64,000 bases of DNA from CAYWJA01 sp964458485 (GCA_964458485.1 CAYWJA010000004.1:3933-67932), one strand, 5' to 3'; positions 35,024-43,284 are shown, counted from the first letter of the stretch. Made by a program: numbers and translations. Notes: generated from the sequence alone by a model not told the origin.

Positions 35024-35700
35024 TCTCGTGTTAGTCTTTTTACTGCCTCATCAATCATTCTCTGTCTGGTGGGCTCATCAAATGATTCATCTGCCGAGAG
35101 TTCTTTATCCTCCTGCATCTGCCTTAGATCCTCTTCCAATCCCTCCAAACCTCTTTCTCTAAGAATTGTTGTTGCCTCTCTAAAATCTTTAGGTATATCA
35201 TTCCAATTTTCCGCTATTTTATCACATAGGGCAAGAGCTCTCATGGCCTGTTCTTCACTCAAACAATATTGTTCTACTGCGAATAAGATGTCGGCCATAA
35301 CCCCAATTTCATTAAAATCACCTCCATTATTTTTAAGTTGTCTATATTTTTGTTCCATCTGTGCACGGAATTTAGCACCAACGTTTTCCAGTGCCTGTAG
35401 AAAATGAATATTGCACATAACATCCATAATCCCCAATACCGAGCCACCATATTGCTGGTCAATATCAGTTCCCTCAGGTACGTGTTCGAAAAAAGCATCT
35501 ATCATCGTATCCATTTGGTCTGATGGCATGGGTGGTTGTAATTTTGCAAATAGATTAGAAATATCCGATCTAATTTCTGTAGCTATCAGTTTTTCATCAT
35601 TCTTATGGTATCCAGAGACTTCAGAAAAACAATATTTGCCCATTAAAGCATCTGCAAAGCTTTCCTCAGTCCATTTTGGTTGTTTTTGTATCGTAGACAT
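35020..35700 (-). CDS. Hypothetical helical protein (226 aa)
   Basis: Entirely helical-looking, acidic and soluble, with no signal peptide or membrane segment and no recognised motif. Central part GIMDVMCNIHFLQALENVGAKF; C-terminal part LEGLEEDLRQMQEDKELSADESFDEPTRQRMIDEAVKRL. Its own promoter is visible upstream, and it converges tail-to-tail with acs. Function unknown. Confidence 0.65.
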   Translation of the reverse strand: MSTIQKQPKWTEESFADALMGKYCFSEVSGYHKNDEKLIATEIRSDISNLFAKLQPPMPSDQMDTMIDAFFEHVPEGTDIDQQYGGSVLGIMDVMCNIHFLQALENVGAKFRAQMEQKYRQLKNNGGDFNEIGVMADILFAVEQYCLSEEQAMRALALCDKIAENWNDIPKDFREATTILRERGLEGLEEDLRQMQEDKELSADESFDEPTRQRMIDEAVKRLTRD

Positions 35701-35734
35701 TTTATATATAAATTATTAAATAAATTTGGCAATA

Positions 35735-35763
35735 ACTATAACATATTTTTAAAAAAATAGCAA
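35735..35763 (-). promoter_or_regulatory. Promoter of the 226-aa helical protein
   Basis: Minus strand: -35 TTGCTA (35763-35758), 17-bp spacer, -10 TATAGT (35740-35735); ATG at 35700. Confidence 0.55.
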
Positions 35764-35811
35764 GCATAAAAAATTAACTCGATTTAACACGAAAATACTT
35801 TTTATCAAAGG

Positions 35812-35853
35812 CTTGGTAAAGAATTAGGCGATACTAGCGCTCTTGCTGACTAG
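35812..35853 (+). pseudogene. Residual 3' end of a second acs gene
   Basis: Reads LGKELGDTSALAD then TAG, exactly the last 13 residues and stop position of acs (34982-35023), but most codons differ only at synonymous positions. The rest of the gene is missing. It overlaps the 3' end of the gene at 35834, mirroring the acs / 35020 overlap. Confidence 0.7.
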
Positions 35854-36307
35854 TTTTATCTATATTATCCAATGCTCCATTTACCATCTTTTCAATCACA
35901 GGTCGTATTTTTTCAACAAATTCTTCGACATCCTCCGGAGGCATATTTTTTTCACTGTGGCATGTGACACATAATCCTATCGTAGAGTATATAGATTCTT
36001 TTGCATCCTCCAGTACACCAGTAGTAATGGTACCCCTAGATATAACTTTGCCAACCTTAGAATGGGCATGTGTACATTCAGCATCACTTCTTATTTGTAG
36101 AATTAATTGTTTTAGATCTGCCTCTTTATCCATTAGTGCTTTTGCTACACAATCCACTTCTTCCCACTCCGTTCCACGTACTGGCGTTTCTCCAAAGATT
36201 CCAGACTTAGAAACCACAGCAGGTGGCCACTTAACATCAAAGCTTATAATAGAACCATCCTCATTTGAAACATCTATTTCTATATCTCTTTCTGCAGCTT
36301 CAGACAT
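35834..36307 (-). CDS. Hypothetical protein with CxxCH motif (157 aa)
   Basis: Soluble protein. The N-terminal beta-rich part (IEIDVSNEDGSIISFDVKWPPAVV) is followed by a helical part with CTHAHSK and later GLCVTCHSEK. The Cys/His set could bind zinc or iron; the CxxCH would suit covalent haem only if exported, and no signal peptide is present, so zinc is more likely. Acidic helical C-terminus. No family recognised. The 3' end overlaps the acs relic. Confidence 0.6.
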   Translation of the reverse strand: MSEAAERDIEIDVSNEDGSIISFDVKWPPAVVSKSGIFGETPVRGTEWEEVDCVAKALMDKEADLKQLILQIRSDAECTHAHSKVGKVISRGTITTGVLEDAKESIYSTIGLCVTCHSEKNMPPEDVEEFVEKIRPVIEKMVNGALDNIDKTSQQER

Positions 36308-36361
36308 AATTTTATTTGTTAAAGGAGGTTAATATAAATGCTCATTTATTTTTAGTCAATT

Positions 36362-36432
36362 AAAAAGCTAATTCGTAATTCGTCTCTCGCCCGCCCGGAT
36401 GACCGGGTCGGACGGGTAATTCGTAATTAAAA
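36362..36432 (-). repeat. AATTCGTAATTCG units with nested GC-rich palindrome
   Basis: TTACGAATTACG-type units flank a GC-rich inverted repeat (36390-36416, CCCGCCCGGAT / CCGGGTCGGACGGG) in the gap between lysS-HD and the 157-aa gene. A GC-rich palindrome nested in an AT-rich unit array recurs at 14865, 11057 and 53477. Confidence 0.7.
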
Positions 36433-36433
36433 A

Positions 36434-38584
36434 TTATAGCCCAATTTCGTCAGATATTTCTTTCATTGCTTCAAGAGCTATTTCAAAGAATTCACCAAGC
36501 TCCAATCCACATTTCTCAACTTCGCGGATAACATCACGATTTACCTTGGCGGCAAAAGACTTGTCTTTAAATTTCTTTTTAATAGATTTGACCTTAGCAC
36601 CTTCAAGTTTTTTGTCCGGGCGCATTAGGGCATATGCGAATATTAACCCCGTAACAGTTTCGCCTGCAGCAAGTGCATGTTGAAATTTGGTAGTACGTTC
36701 TTTGTCTTTATATTCAGGAATTTCATCCATTCCATATCCGTGTGATGCGATAACCTCAATGAGTTCATCCGAAACACCTGCATTTTTTAAAATTTCGACA
36801 GATTTTACACAATGATTTTCAACATCTTCACATGTTTCCTCCCAATCAATGTCATGCAAAAGTCCAGCAATACCCCAAACTTCCTCATCTTCACCAAGTC
36901 GTTTTGCAAGAGCGCGCATTACAACTTCTGATTCGCGGCAGTGATTACGATTCATTGGATCTTTGATGTGTTTATCAAACAATTCTTTTGCCTGTTCATA
37001 AGTTATGCCGGCGGTTATGTTTTCGTTGTTGTTTTCGGGACGCAGGTCTGCGCCCCCTACAGGATGGTCCGATACCTTCCCACCCTTCGGTCTCATCAAC
37101 GGAAACATAACAACGTCACGCAAATTATCCTGTTGGGTTAAAAGAGTTACAAGGCGGTCGATACCCATCCCCCATCCACTCATTGGTGGCATACCATGTT
37201 CCATAGCTTCCAAATATTCTTCATTCATACTCATTGCTTCTTCATCCCCGCCAGCCTTTGCCTTTGCCTGCCCCTCCAGCCTTTTCCTTTGGTCTGCCGG
37301 GTCAACAAGTTCGCTATATGCATTTATAACTTCCCATGTGTTTACTAAGAGCTGGAATGTATCGCATACTTTGTCACTTTCATCATTTCTTCTCGCAAGC
37401 GGTTTTGTGTCTGCTGGATGATGGATTACAAAACACGGCTGAATCAATTTTGGTCTACTTACCTTTTTGTATAAATGATCAACCAAATTTCCATAACCCA
37501 TATTTTCAGCATCTTCTATTTCTATTTCTTTTTCTTTTATAGCTTTTAAAAGATCTTTTTCGTTGTCATATTCCAGAATATCGATTCCGCAGTCTTCTTT
37601 TATCATTTCCCGATAATCCCTGCGTGGCCATGGAGTTTTAAAATCAATTTCAGCCTCTTTGCCTTCCTGATCTTTAATCATAACTTTCGTTGTGCCCATT
37701 ACCTCTTTCATCAAATATTCAAACATTTCTTCGGTAAACTTCATATTATCTTCAAAGTTCCAATATGCAGCATAGTGCTCGATCATTGTAAACTCTTGTA
37801 AGTGGCTTGGGTCCATGCCTTCGTTACGGAAACATCTTGCAACTTCAAAAGTTTTTTCAAAACCACCCACAACCGCTGTTTTTTGCCACAACTCCCCTGC
37901 TGCTATGCGTAAATAAACATCAATATCCAATGCATTATGATGTGTCGAGAAAGGTTTAGCCGCAGCACCGGATGAAATATTTTCAAGAACAGGCGTTTCA
38001 ATTTCAGTAAACCCCTTACTCCAATAAAATTCACGTAATTTACGAACGACTTTTGATCGGAATTCAAATCGCGCACGCGCTTCTTTGCTCATCACCAAAT
38101 CAAGATGCCTTTGGCGATATTTTGTTTCTTGGTCTTGAAGCCCGTGCCATTTTTCTGGCAATGGACGGATCGCTTTACCCAAAAAAACCAAATCACTAAC
38201 CAGCAAAGTTGTTTCACCATGTTTGGTTTTAAAAAGCTCACCAGTTACACCAATAAAATCCCCAATGTCCAAAAGTTTCATGAGTTTTTCCTGTTTTTCA
38301 TCCAAAACACCTTTCATCAGGCAGATTTGGATTTTACCTTTATCATCTTGAAGATGTGCGAAATTAAGTTTCCCAAAATCACGAAAAGACATCATTCGTC
38401 CACATAACGTGACATCATTTTTATTGTCTTTTTGAATTTCTTCAACGTCGCGTAATTTTTCTTGGCCAAGCTTCAATGCCTCATCAGAATAATGCGTACG
38501 TTCAAACCGTGCTGGGTAGGGGTTGATACCAAGTGCACGAATTTTTTCGATCTTATCAAATCTTTCTTTTGATATTCTATCCAT
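36434..38584 (-). CDS. lysS: Lysyl-tRNA synthetase fused to a COG2316-type HD hydrolase
   Basis: 716 residues. Residues 1 to about 500 form a complete class II LysRS: OB-fold N-terminus, FEVARCFRNEGMDPSHLQEFTMIE (motif 2), and GMGIDRLVTLLTQQDNLRDVVMFPLMRP (motif 3). A linker containing HPVGGADLRPENNN is encoded by a REP palindrome (37037-37060). Residues about 530-716 are a full HD domain (GIAGLLHDIDWE, ENHCVKSVEIL, ALAAGETVTGLIFAYALMRPDKKLE, SFAAKVNRD) like stand-alone COG2316 proteins. The stop-free REP insertion may have joined two neighbouring genes. Whether the fusion is cleaved is unknown. Confidence 0.93.
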   Translation of the reverse strand: MDRISKERFDKIEKIRALGINPYPARFERTHYSDEALKLGQEKLRDVEEIQKDNKNDVTLCGRMMSFRDFGKLNFAHLQDDKGKIQICLMKGVLDEKQEKLMKLLDIGDFIGVTGELFKTKHGETTLLVSDLVFLGKAIRPLPEKWHGLQDQETKYRQRHLDLVMSKEARARFEFRSKVVRKLREFYWSKGFTEIETPVLENISSGAAAKPFSTHHNALDIDVYLRIAAGELWQKTAVVGGFEKTFEVARCFRNEGMDPSHLQEFTMIEHYAAYWNFEDNMKFTEEMFEYLMKEVMGTTKVMIKDQEGKEAEIDFKTPWPRRDYREMIKEDCGIDILEYDNEKDLLKAIKEKEIEIEDAENMGYGNLVDHLYKKVSRPKLIQPCFVIHHPADTKPLARRNDESDKVCDTFQLLVNTWEVINAYSELVDPADQRKRLEGQAKAKAGGDEEAMSMNEEYLEAMEHGMPPMSGWGMGIDRLVTLLTQQDNLRDVVMFPLMRPKGGKVSDHPVGGADLRPENNNENITAGITYEQAKELFDKHIKDPMNRNHCRESEVVMRALAKRLGEDEEVWGIAGLLHDIDWEETCEDVENHCVKSVEILKNAGVSDELIEVIASHGYGMDEIPEYKDKERTTKFQHALAAGETVTGLIFAYALMRPDKKLEGAKVKSIKKKFKDKSFAAKVNRDVIREVEKCGLELGEFFEIALEAMKEISDEIGL
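37037..37060. repeat. REP palindrome derivative at the LysRS-HD junction
   Basis: GGGACGCAGGTCTGCGCCCCC followed by TAC is a truncated, slightly diverged member of the 28-bp palindrome family. It lies in frame exactly where the synthetase ends and the HD domain has not yet begun. Confidence 0.75.
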
Positions 38585-38609
38585 ATTAAATAATTAATAT
38601 TTAAAAAAC

Positions 38610-38650
38610 ATTTATCATTGTTAATTGTTAAATGTTAAATGTCAAATGTG
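38610..38650 (-). repeat. CATTTAACA array upstream of lysS
   Basis: Minus strand: CATTTGACATTTAACATTTAACA and AATTAACAATG-type units, about 40 bases before the lysS ATG (38584). Confidence 0.5.
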
Positions 38651-38698
38651 TATGAGTATTGTAGCGGAAATAATTTAATTTTTAAATCCAATACTTCA

Positions 38699-39004
38699 TT
38701 AACCAGCTGATGCAACAGCTATTACAGCTTCATCAGGTACGATTATATATTTTTTATATTCGCGTGTTAGTGCAGCCACTACTTCTTTGCGTACTCCCCG
38801 CATACTACCGTGTAATAATTCATATATATGATTCTTTTTGTCGGTCATAAGGAGGATGCTAACACGAGTGGGGTGTTTTTCTAATTCCGCGACAGCCTTA
38901 CGTCTAGCTTCAATAAAATCGTCACTTGTATCGTGAAACTCATAACCACCACCCCAACCATATGCAACCACTTCAAATCTTTTGCCAAAATAATCTTTAG
39001 CCAT
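38699..39004 (-). CDS. Hypothetical protein (101 aa)
   Basis: Small soluble alpha/beta protein (FEVVAYGWGGGYEFHDTSDDFIEARRKAVAELEKHP..VSILLMTDKKNHIYELLHG). The regular pattern of strands and one amphipathic helix suggests a compact fold. It has its own promoter. No family recognised. Confidence 0.6.
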   Translation of the reverse strand: MAKDYFGKRFEVVAYGWGGGYEFHDTSDDFIEARRKAVAELEKHPTRVSILLMTDKKNHIYELLHGSMRGVRKEVVAALTREYKKYIIVPDEAVIAVASAG

Positions 39005-39027
39005 AATTTGTTTTTTTAAGGCAGTGT

Positions 39028-39056
39028 ATTTTGTGTCATATAATTAGGAATGTCAA
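39028..39056 (-). promoter_or_regulatory. Promoter of the 101-aa protein
   Basis: Minus strand: -35 TTGACA (39056-39051), 17-bp spacer, -10 CAAAAT (39033-39028); ATG at 39004. Confidence 0.5.
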
Positions 39057-39075
39057 GTATCAATCATTAGAAACT

Positions 39076-39745
39076 AAAGTGGTGAAGCGGTGTATACGCG
39101 AAGCTTCAGCCACCCTCCTCAGTCTACTTCATGAACTTACCGAGAAGATATAAAGGGAGGATTGATATCAGGCTATATCTGTCCGCGCCGAGGCCGGGAA
39201 GGTTCTCACAGGCCAATTCTGGCGGGAACTTGCCGCCGACAGCCTCAGGCGTCACGCAGAGCTTGGGTTTGCGCCCATCGACCTCCAGCCTGACACCGTT
39301 CTCTACCTGATAGATCTTGTCCCCTACCTTTTTGAGGGTGATCTTGGAGGTTGAGAGCCTTATCTGACCATTCGCCATAGCCTCGAGTGCCGAAGGTGTG
39401 AAGACATCGACCTTCACCTTGTCGTTGAATCCCGACATCGCTCCGTTGGGAATGTGGAATTCGTACTTCGACGCAATCTTCATGAAAGCATCTACGAACT
39501 CTTCCTCCGTGAGCGTCTTCATGGGCTTTGCTTTCGGCTTCTTCACCGCCACTGCCCTTGGGCTGGGCGTGGGTTCGGGGTTTTTTGATACCGTTATCAC
39601 TGCGGGCTGGGGCTCCTGCACCTGCACCTGGGGCGCAGCACAGGAAGCCATCAGCATCGTGATGATGAGTAATCTTTTCATCTGTTTGTTACCTTTTCTT
39701 TCCGGGCACAAGGCCCGTAGTATGCGTATACACCGCTTCCACTTT
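39076..39745. mobile_element. GC-rich cassette between inverted repeats
   Basis: Left end AAAGTGGTGAAGCGGTGTAT continuing ACGC (39076-39099); right end GCGTATACACCGCTTCCACTTT-type (39724-39745). They match as inverted repeats over 16 bases, then again after a 2-base offset. The 670-bp interior is clearly GC-richer than its surroundings and holds one lipoprotein gene, without a transposase. I see no clear target-site duplication. It resembles a non-autonomous element or transferred cassette. Confidence 0.5.
39124..39681 (-). CDS. Foreign-looking GC-rich lipoprotein
   Basis: 185 residues from the ATG at 39681 (MKRLLIITMLMASC), a short signal peptide with lipobox MASC, then a Pro/Lys-rich linker (about 20-60) and a globular domain with one Cys pair (CVTPEAV...CENLPG). 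Base composition and codon use (CTC, GCC, AAG, GGC) differ strongly from all neighbours. It also has a purine-rich AAAGG about 10 bases before the start, unlike most genes here. It lies inside the inverted-repeat cassette. Probably acquired; the donor cannot be told. Function unknown. Confidence 0.7.
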   Translation of the reverse strand: MKRLLIITMLMASCAAPQVQVQEPQPAVITVSKNPEPTPSPRAVAVKKPKAKPMKTLTEEEFVDAFMKIASKYEFHIPNGAMSGFNDKVKVDVFTPSALEAMANGQIRLSTSKITLKKVGDKIYQVENGVRLEVDGRKPKLCVTPEAVGGKFPPELACENLPGLGADRYSLISILPLYLLGKFMK

Positions 39746-39779
39746 AATCTCTAATTTAAAGAACAGATTGTAGAGTGTT

Positions 39780-39808
39780 ATATTAAGTAATAATCTTATT
39801 TATGTCAA
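39780..39808 (-). promoter_or_regulatory. Promoter reading into the GC-rich cassette
   Basis: Minus strand: -35 TTGACA (39808-39803), 17-bp spacer, -10 TAATAT (39785-39780). It lies outside the cassette and could drive the lipoprotein gene. Confidence 0.45.
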
Positions 39809-39831
39809 AAAGTGTTGTCGAAATCGACAAC
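39806..39831 (-). terminator. Intrinsic terminator of the glycolytic genes
   Basis: Minus strand: GTTGTCGA-TT-TCGACAAC (8-bp perfect stem, 39831-39814) followed by ACTTTTT. It lies about 57 bp after the phosphofructokinase stop. Confidence 0.65.
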
Positions 39832-39887
39832 ATCCTTGATTTTATTAAATATAGCAAATTCGTAATAGTAATAAAAACGATATTGTG

Positions 39888-41114
39888 TCAGTCCGTTGCC
39901 AAAATTTTCTCTAAATCATAATCCTCCGGATGTGGCACAATTTTGCCTATTTCTTTATAATTTTCCGGCTTTACATAATGCAAATTGGAAAAAGCTAATT
40001 TATAATCCTGAGCATCCACATCTACAAGTCTTGTTTTGATTTTGCCGGTTTTTCTATCTTCAATGTCTCTTAGATATAATGGCGAAATTTCTCCATTAGC
40101 TTTTGCTATCACAATACAGCCTGTGCGTCCTTCATCATACAGCTTTTTAACCCCCATACCCAGCATGGTGCAGTAATTCATATCAAAGGCAATAGGGCTG
40201 CAAGCACGTGTTTCATAGCCTAGTTCAACAGGGCGGCTTTTAACCTTTATTCCTATCTCTTTTAATTTTTTCTGTAATAGTACGTTAAAGATATGCGATT
40301 TAGACACTGTTCCAAGCTCGGGATGGCCATGTTCATCGAATGTAAGATTAATTCCGCAATTAGCAATTTCTGAATCACTCATAAAATGGAAGACTCCTTC
40401 ACTTATAATTATGGCGCCATGATCTAGCCCATACATCTTTCGTTTTAAAATCGAAGAAATCATCATATGAATGATTTTGTCGAAAGTGATTTTTTTGCCC
40501 TTAAACATTTCTGGAATAATTACCATTGGGTAATGACATGCTGTGCCTATACCAAAGGCAAGATGTCCTGCCTCTCTGCCCATAGCTGCAACCACAAACC
40601 AATTTCCACTACTTCTGGCATCCTCATAAATAGTTTGTGCTATACGAGACCCCTCATTTTTTGCTGTTTCATAACCGAATGTAGGCAACCTATCCGGAAG
40701 TGGTAAATCATTATCAATTGTTTTTGGAACATGAATATTTTGAATATCTACTTTTTGCGTTTTTAAATATTTTGTCAGCCGATTGGCCGTTGAAGCAGTA
40801 TCGTCACCACCTATTGTAACTAAAAGTTTTACATTATTTTTAGTAAAAAATTCCGTACTGAATTCAGAATCTTTAGGTTTATAACGGCTCATAGTAAGAA
40901 CACTGCCTCCTCTATCATAAATATAATCTGCAAGCTCAAAATCAAATTCAACGATTTTTGGTTTACCGGAAAAAATTGTCTTGGTGCCTTCGTTTAGCCC
41001 AATAACCCGCCATCCTTCATTTAAAAAAGATTTAGCAAGAGAGCTGATTACGGAATTGATCCCTGCGGCTGGTCCACCGCTACATAAAATTGCGACTGTG
41101 TTTTTTTCTTTCAT
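39888..41114 (-). CDS. 6-phosphofructokinase, probably PPi-dependent
   Basis: 408 residues. CSGGPAAGINSVI at the nucleotide site, TIGGDDTAS (GGDD rather than GGDG), HVPKTIDNDLP catalytic loop, MGREAGHLAFGIG. GGDD with PKTIDND is the usual signature of pyrophosphate-dependent PFKs, which work reversibly and save ATP; this assignment is from family knowledge. It forms a minus-strand glycolytic cluster with gap2 and fba and ends at a clear terminator. Confidence 0.85.
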   Translation of the reverse strand: MKEKNTVAILCSGGPAAGINSVISSLAKSFLNEGWRVIGLNEGTKTIFSGKPKIVEFDFELADYIYDRGGSVLTMSRYKPKDSEFSTEFFTKNNVKLLVTIGGDDTASTANRLTKYLKTQKVDIQNIHVPKTIDNDLPLPDRLPTFGYETAKNEGSRIAQTIYEDARSSGNWFVVAAMGREAGHLAFGIGTACHYPMVIIPEMFKGKKITFDKIIHMMISSILKRKMYGLDHGAIIISEGVFHFMSDSEIANCGINLTFDEHGHPELGTVSKSHIFNVLLQKKLKEIGIKVKSRPVELGYETRACSPIAFDMNYCTMLGMGVKKLYDEGRTGCIVIAKANGEISPLYLRDIEDRKTGKIKTRLVDVDAQDYKLAFSNLHYVKPENYKEIGKIVPHPEDYDLEKILATD

Positions 41115-41120
41115 GATTTC

Positions 41121-41192
41121 GGGTTGTGGCTAGGGTTGTGGATAGGGTTGTGGCTACCATTCTAGCCACTATTCTAGCCACCACTCGACCAC
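41121..41192 (-). repeat. Inverted start-codon array upstream of pfk
   Basis: Minus strand: two to three GTGGCTAGAAT(A/G) units, then three CCACAACCCTA(T/G) units ending 8 bases before the ATG (41114). GTGGCTA and TAGCCAC pair as a hairpin. Confidence 0.8.
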
Positions 41193-42202
41193 TATTCGTT
41201 AATTGATTTAGATAAAAGCTCCATCATATCCACAAGCCTACAAGCATACCCCCACTCATTATCGTACCAGGTAATTAGCTTAACATAGCGGTCATCCAAA
41301 ACCTTAGTTAATTGTGTGTCTATAATGCTGGAATGGGGATTGGTCTTGAAGTCAATTGATACCAATGGATCATCGCAGTAGTCAATAATAGGTTCATAGT
41401 ATTCTTCTCTGCATTTTTTCCTAAAAAAATCATTAAGCTCATCTTCGCTTACACTATTTTCCAGATGAAGTACAATATCGCAAACTGAACTAGTCGCTAT
41501 TGGTACTCTGTAAGCCATACCATCTAACTTTCCCTTTAGTGCAGGAATTATTTTTGCAGTAGCCTTAATAGCACCAGTAGTTGTTGGGATTACAGACTGA
41601 ACAGCACTGCGGCATCGACGCAAATCTCTGCCAGAATTATCTAGAAGATTCTGAGAATGTGTAAATGAATGAATGGAAGAAACAGAGGCATTTAAAATAC
41701 CCCATTTTTCATGCACTAGTTTAATAGGCGGAGCAATACAGTTGGTCGTACAACTTGCATTAGAAATTACTTTATATTCTGATTTTAAATCTTTTTCATT
41801 TACCCCAATAACGAAAGTTGGTGTGTCATCTTTCATTGGTGCAGAAACGAGAACTTTTTTTACACCACCTTCCAGATGTCGGCTGGCTATGTCGTAAGTT
41901 TTTGCTTTACCGGTACACTCCAAGACAATATCCACATCATAATCGCTCCATGGAATTTCACGTGCGTCTTTGATTGCAAAACAATGTACATTTTTACCAT
42001 CCACTAGAATCCCTTCACCATTTTTCTTAACTTCATTTTTAATATTGCCATGCAGAGAGTCATATTTTAAAAGATGTGCCCGCATTTTTCTGTCTTCTGA
42101 CCTAGCATTAATTGCAACCACTTCCATATCTGGACGGTTTAGGAGTATGCGATGGACAATACGTCCGATTCGGCCGTAGCCGTTTAGGCCTACTTTGATC
42201 AT
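41192..42202 (-). CDS. Second glyceraldehyde-3-phosphate dehydrogenase
   Basis: 336 residues. NGYGRIGRIVHR Rossmann motif; INARSEDRK replaces the INDL of gapA, so the NAD-selecting Asp is missing and Arg/Ser follow, a pattern often linked to NADP use. Catalytic Cys in SNASCTTNC. C-terminal WYDNEWGYACRLVDMM. With a PPi-PFK and class II aldolase on the same strand, it may serve the gluconeogenic or NADPH-making direction; that is inference. Confidence 0.93.
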   Translation of the reverse strand: MIKVGLNGYGRIGRIVHRILLNRPDMEVVAINARSEDRKMRAHLLKYDSLHGNIKNEVKKNGEGILVDGKNVHCFAIKDAREIPWSDYDVDIVLECTGKAKTYDIASRHLEGGVKKVLVSAPMKDDTPTFVIGVNEKDLKSEYKVISNASCTTNCIAPPIKLVHEKWGILNASVSSIHSFTHSQNLLDNSGRDLRRCRSAVQSVIPTTTGAIKATAKIIPALKGKLDGMAYRVPIATSSVCDIVLHLENSVSEDELNDFFRKKCREEYYEPIIDYCDDPLVSIDFKTNPHSSIIDTQLTKVLDDRYVKLITWYDNEWGYACRLVDMMELLSKSINE

Positions 42203-42234
42203 GTTTTAGAGGATTAAATTATATTTTTTACAAG

Positions 42235-42330
42235 TGCTGTCGTCCTTTCGTCCTTTAGTGCTTTCGTCCTAAAATAGGAGAGCACGACAGGACGATAGCA
42301 CGATAGCACTAAGGCACTTATAAAAAGTGT
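42235..42330 (-). repeat. Inverted start-codon array upstream of gap2
   Basis: Minus strand: 5' half GTGCTATCGTGCTATCGTCCTG; 3' half AGGACGAAAGCACTAAAGGAC continuing to GACAGCACTTG. The halves are complementary over about 30 bases. The ATG (42202) follows after an A/T-rich spacer. Confidence 0.8.
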
Positions 42331-42345
42331 TAGTGCAGCAACAAG

Positions 42346-43278
42346 CTAAGACAATGTATTTACGTTACCTAATACGTCAAGCTTATGCATCACCATATCC
42401 TGAATAGCAGTTCTTGCAGGCCCTAAGTACTTGCGTGGATCGAAATTAGAAGGATTGTCCTTTAGTGCCTTTCGGATAGTGCCGGTAAGAGCAAGTCTTA
42501 AGTCTGTATCAATATTCACTTTGCAAACTCCCATTTTGGCAGCCTTGCTGATCATATCTTCTGGTACACCTTTTGCACCTGGGATATCGCCACCATATTG
42601 ATTACAGAGTTCTACAAATTCAGGAATTACAGTCGATGCCCCATGTAACACAAGTGGATACCCATCAGGTAATTTACTGCTAATTGTTTCGAGCCTTTCA
42701 AAATCTAACTGAGGATCCCCTGTAAATTTAAAAGCGCCATGACTGGTCCCGATCGCAATAGCTAATGAATCTACACCAGTTTTTTCTACGAACTCAGCTG
42801 CTTGATCCGGATCTGTATAAGAGCCTTCTCCTGCAGCAACCTTTACATCATCTTCAACACCCTCCAGTTTACCGAGCTCTGCCTCAACAACTACACCATG
42901 TTCATGGGCATAGTCGACGACCTGTTTGGTAAGCGCTATATTTCCTTCAAAATCATGATGTGAGCCATCTATCATTACAGATGTAAACCCGCCATCTACA
43001 CATTGTTTACATATTTCAAAATCCGCCCCATGATCTAAATGCATTGCAATTGGAATTTCCGGACATTCCTCTACAGCAGCTTCGATCAACTTACGTAAAT
43101 AAATCGGATTTGCATAATTACGAGCTCCTTTAGAAACCTGTAAAATTACAGCACATTTCTTATCCGCCACTCCGGCTATAATGCCCTGTATAAGCTCCAT
43201 ATTATTTACATTAAAAGCACCGATGGCATAACCGCCCTCGCATGCTTTTTTGAACATTTCAGTTGTTGTTACTAGCAT
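42346..43278 (-). CDS. fba: Fructose-bisphosphate aldolase, class II
   Basis: 310 residues, zinc-dependent. AFNVNNMELIQGI N-terminus; zinc/catalytic residues in HLDHGADFE; MIDGSHHDFEGNI; EAELGKLEG; GTSHGAFKF; LVLHGASTV. First gene of the fba-gap2-pfk minus-strand cluster. The ATG at 43278 is preceded by A/T-rich arrays and no Shine-Dalgarno. Confidence 0.95.
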   Translation of the reverse strand: MLVTTTEMFKKACEGGYAIGAFNVNNMELIQGIIAGVADKKCAVILQVSKGARNYANPIYLRKLIEAAVEECPEIPIAMHLDHGADFEICKQCVDGGFTSVMIDGSHHDFEGNIALTKQVVDYAHEHGVVVEAELGKLEGVEDDVKVAAGEGSYTDPDQAAEFVEKTGVDSLAIAIGTSHGAFKFTGDPQLDFERLETISSKLPDGYPLVLHGASTVIPEFVELCNQYGGDIPGAKGVPEDMISKAAKMGVCKVNIDTDLRLALTGTIRKALKDNPSNFDPRKYLGPARTAIQDMVMHKLDVLGNVNTLS

Positions 43279-43284
43279 AATCGT

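Noticed and set aside
35834..36307. Cytochrome c (CxxCH) assignment for the 157-aa protein
   Set aside because: No signal peptide and no distal Met region; a metal-binding site is more likely.
36320..36340. Perfect Shine-Dalgarno (AAAGGAGG) on the plus strand
   Set aside because: The ATG after it opens a frame of only five codons; the real gene here is on the minus strand.
37005..37421. Plus-strand ORF of 138 aa within lysS
   Set aside because: Antisense shadow of a well-recognised synthetase; the same applies to other antisense frames in mfd, PBP, rnj and ilvD.
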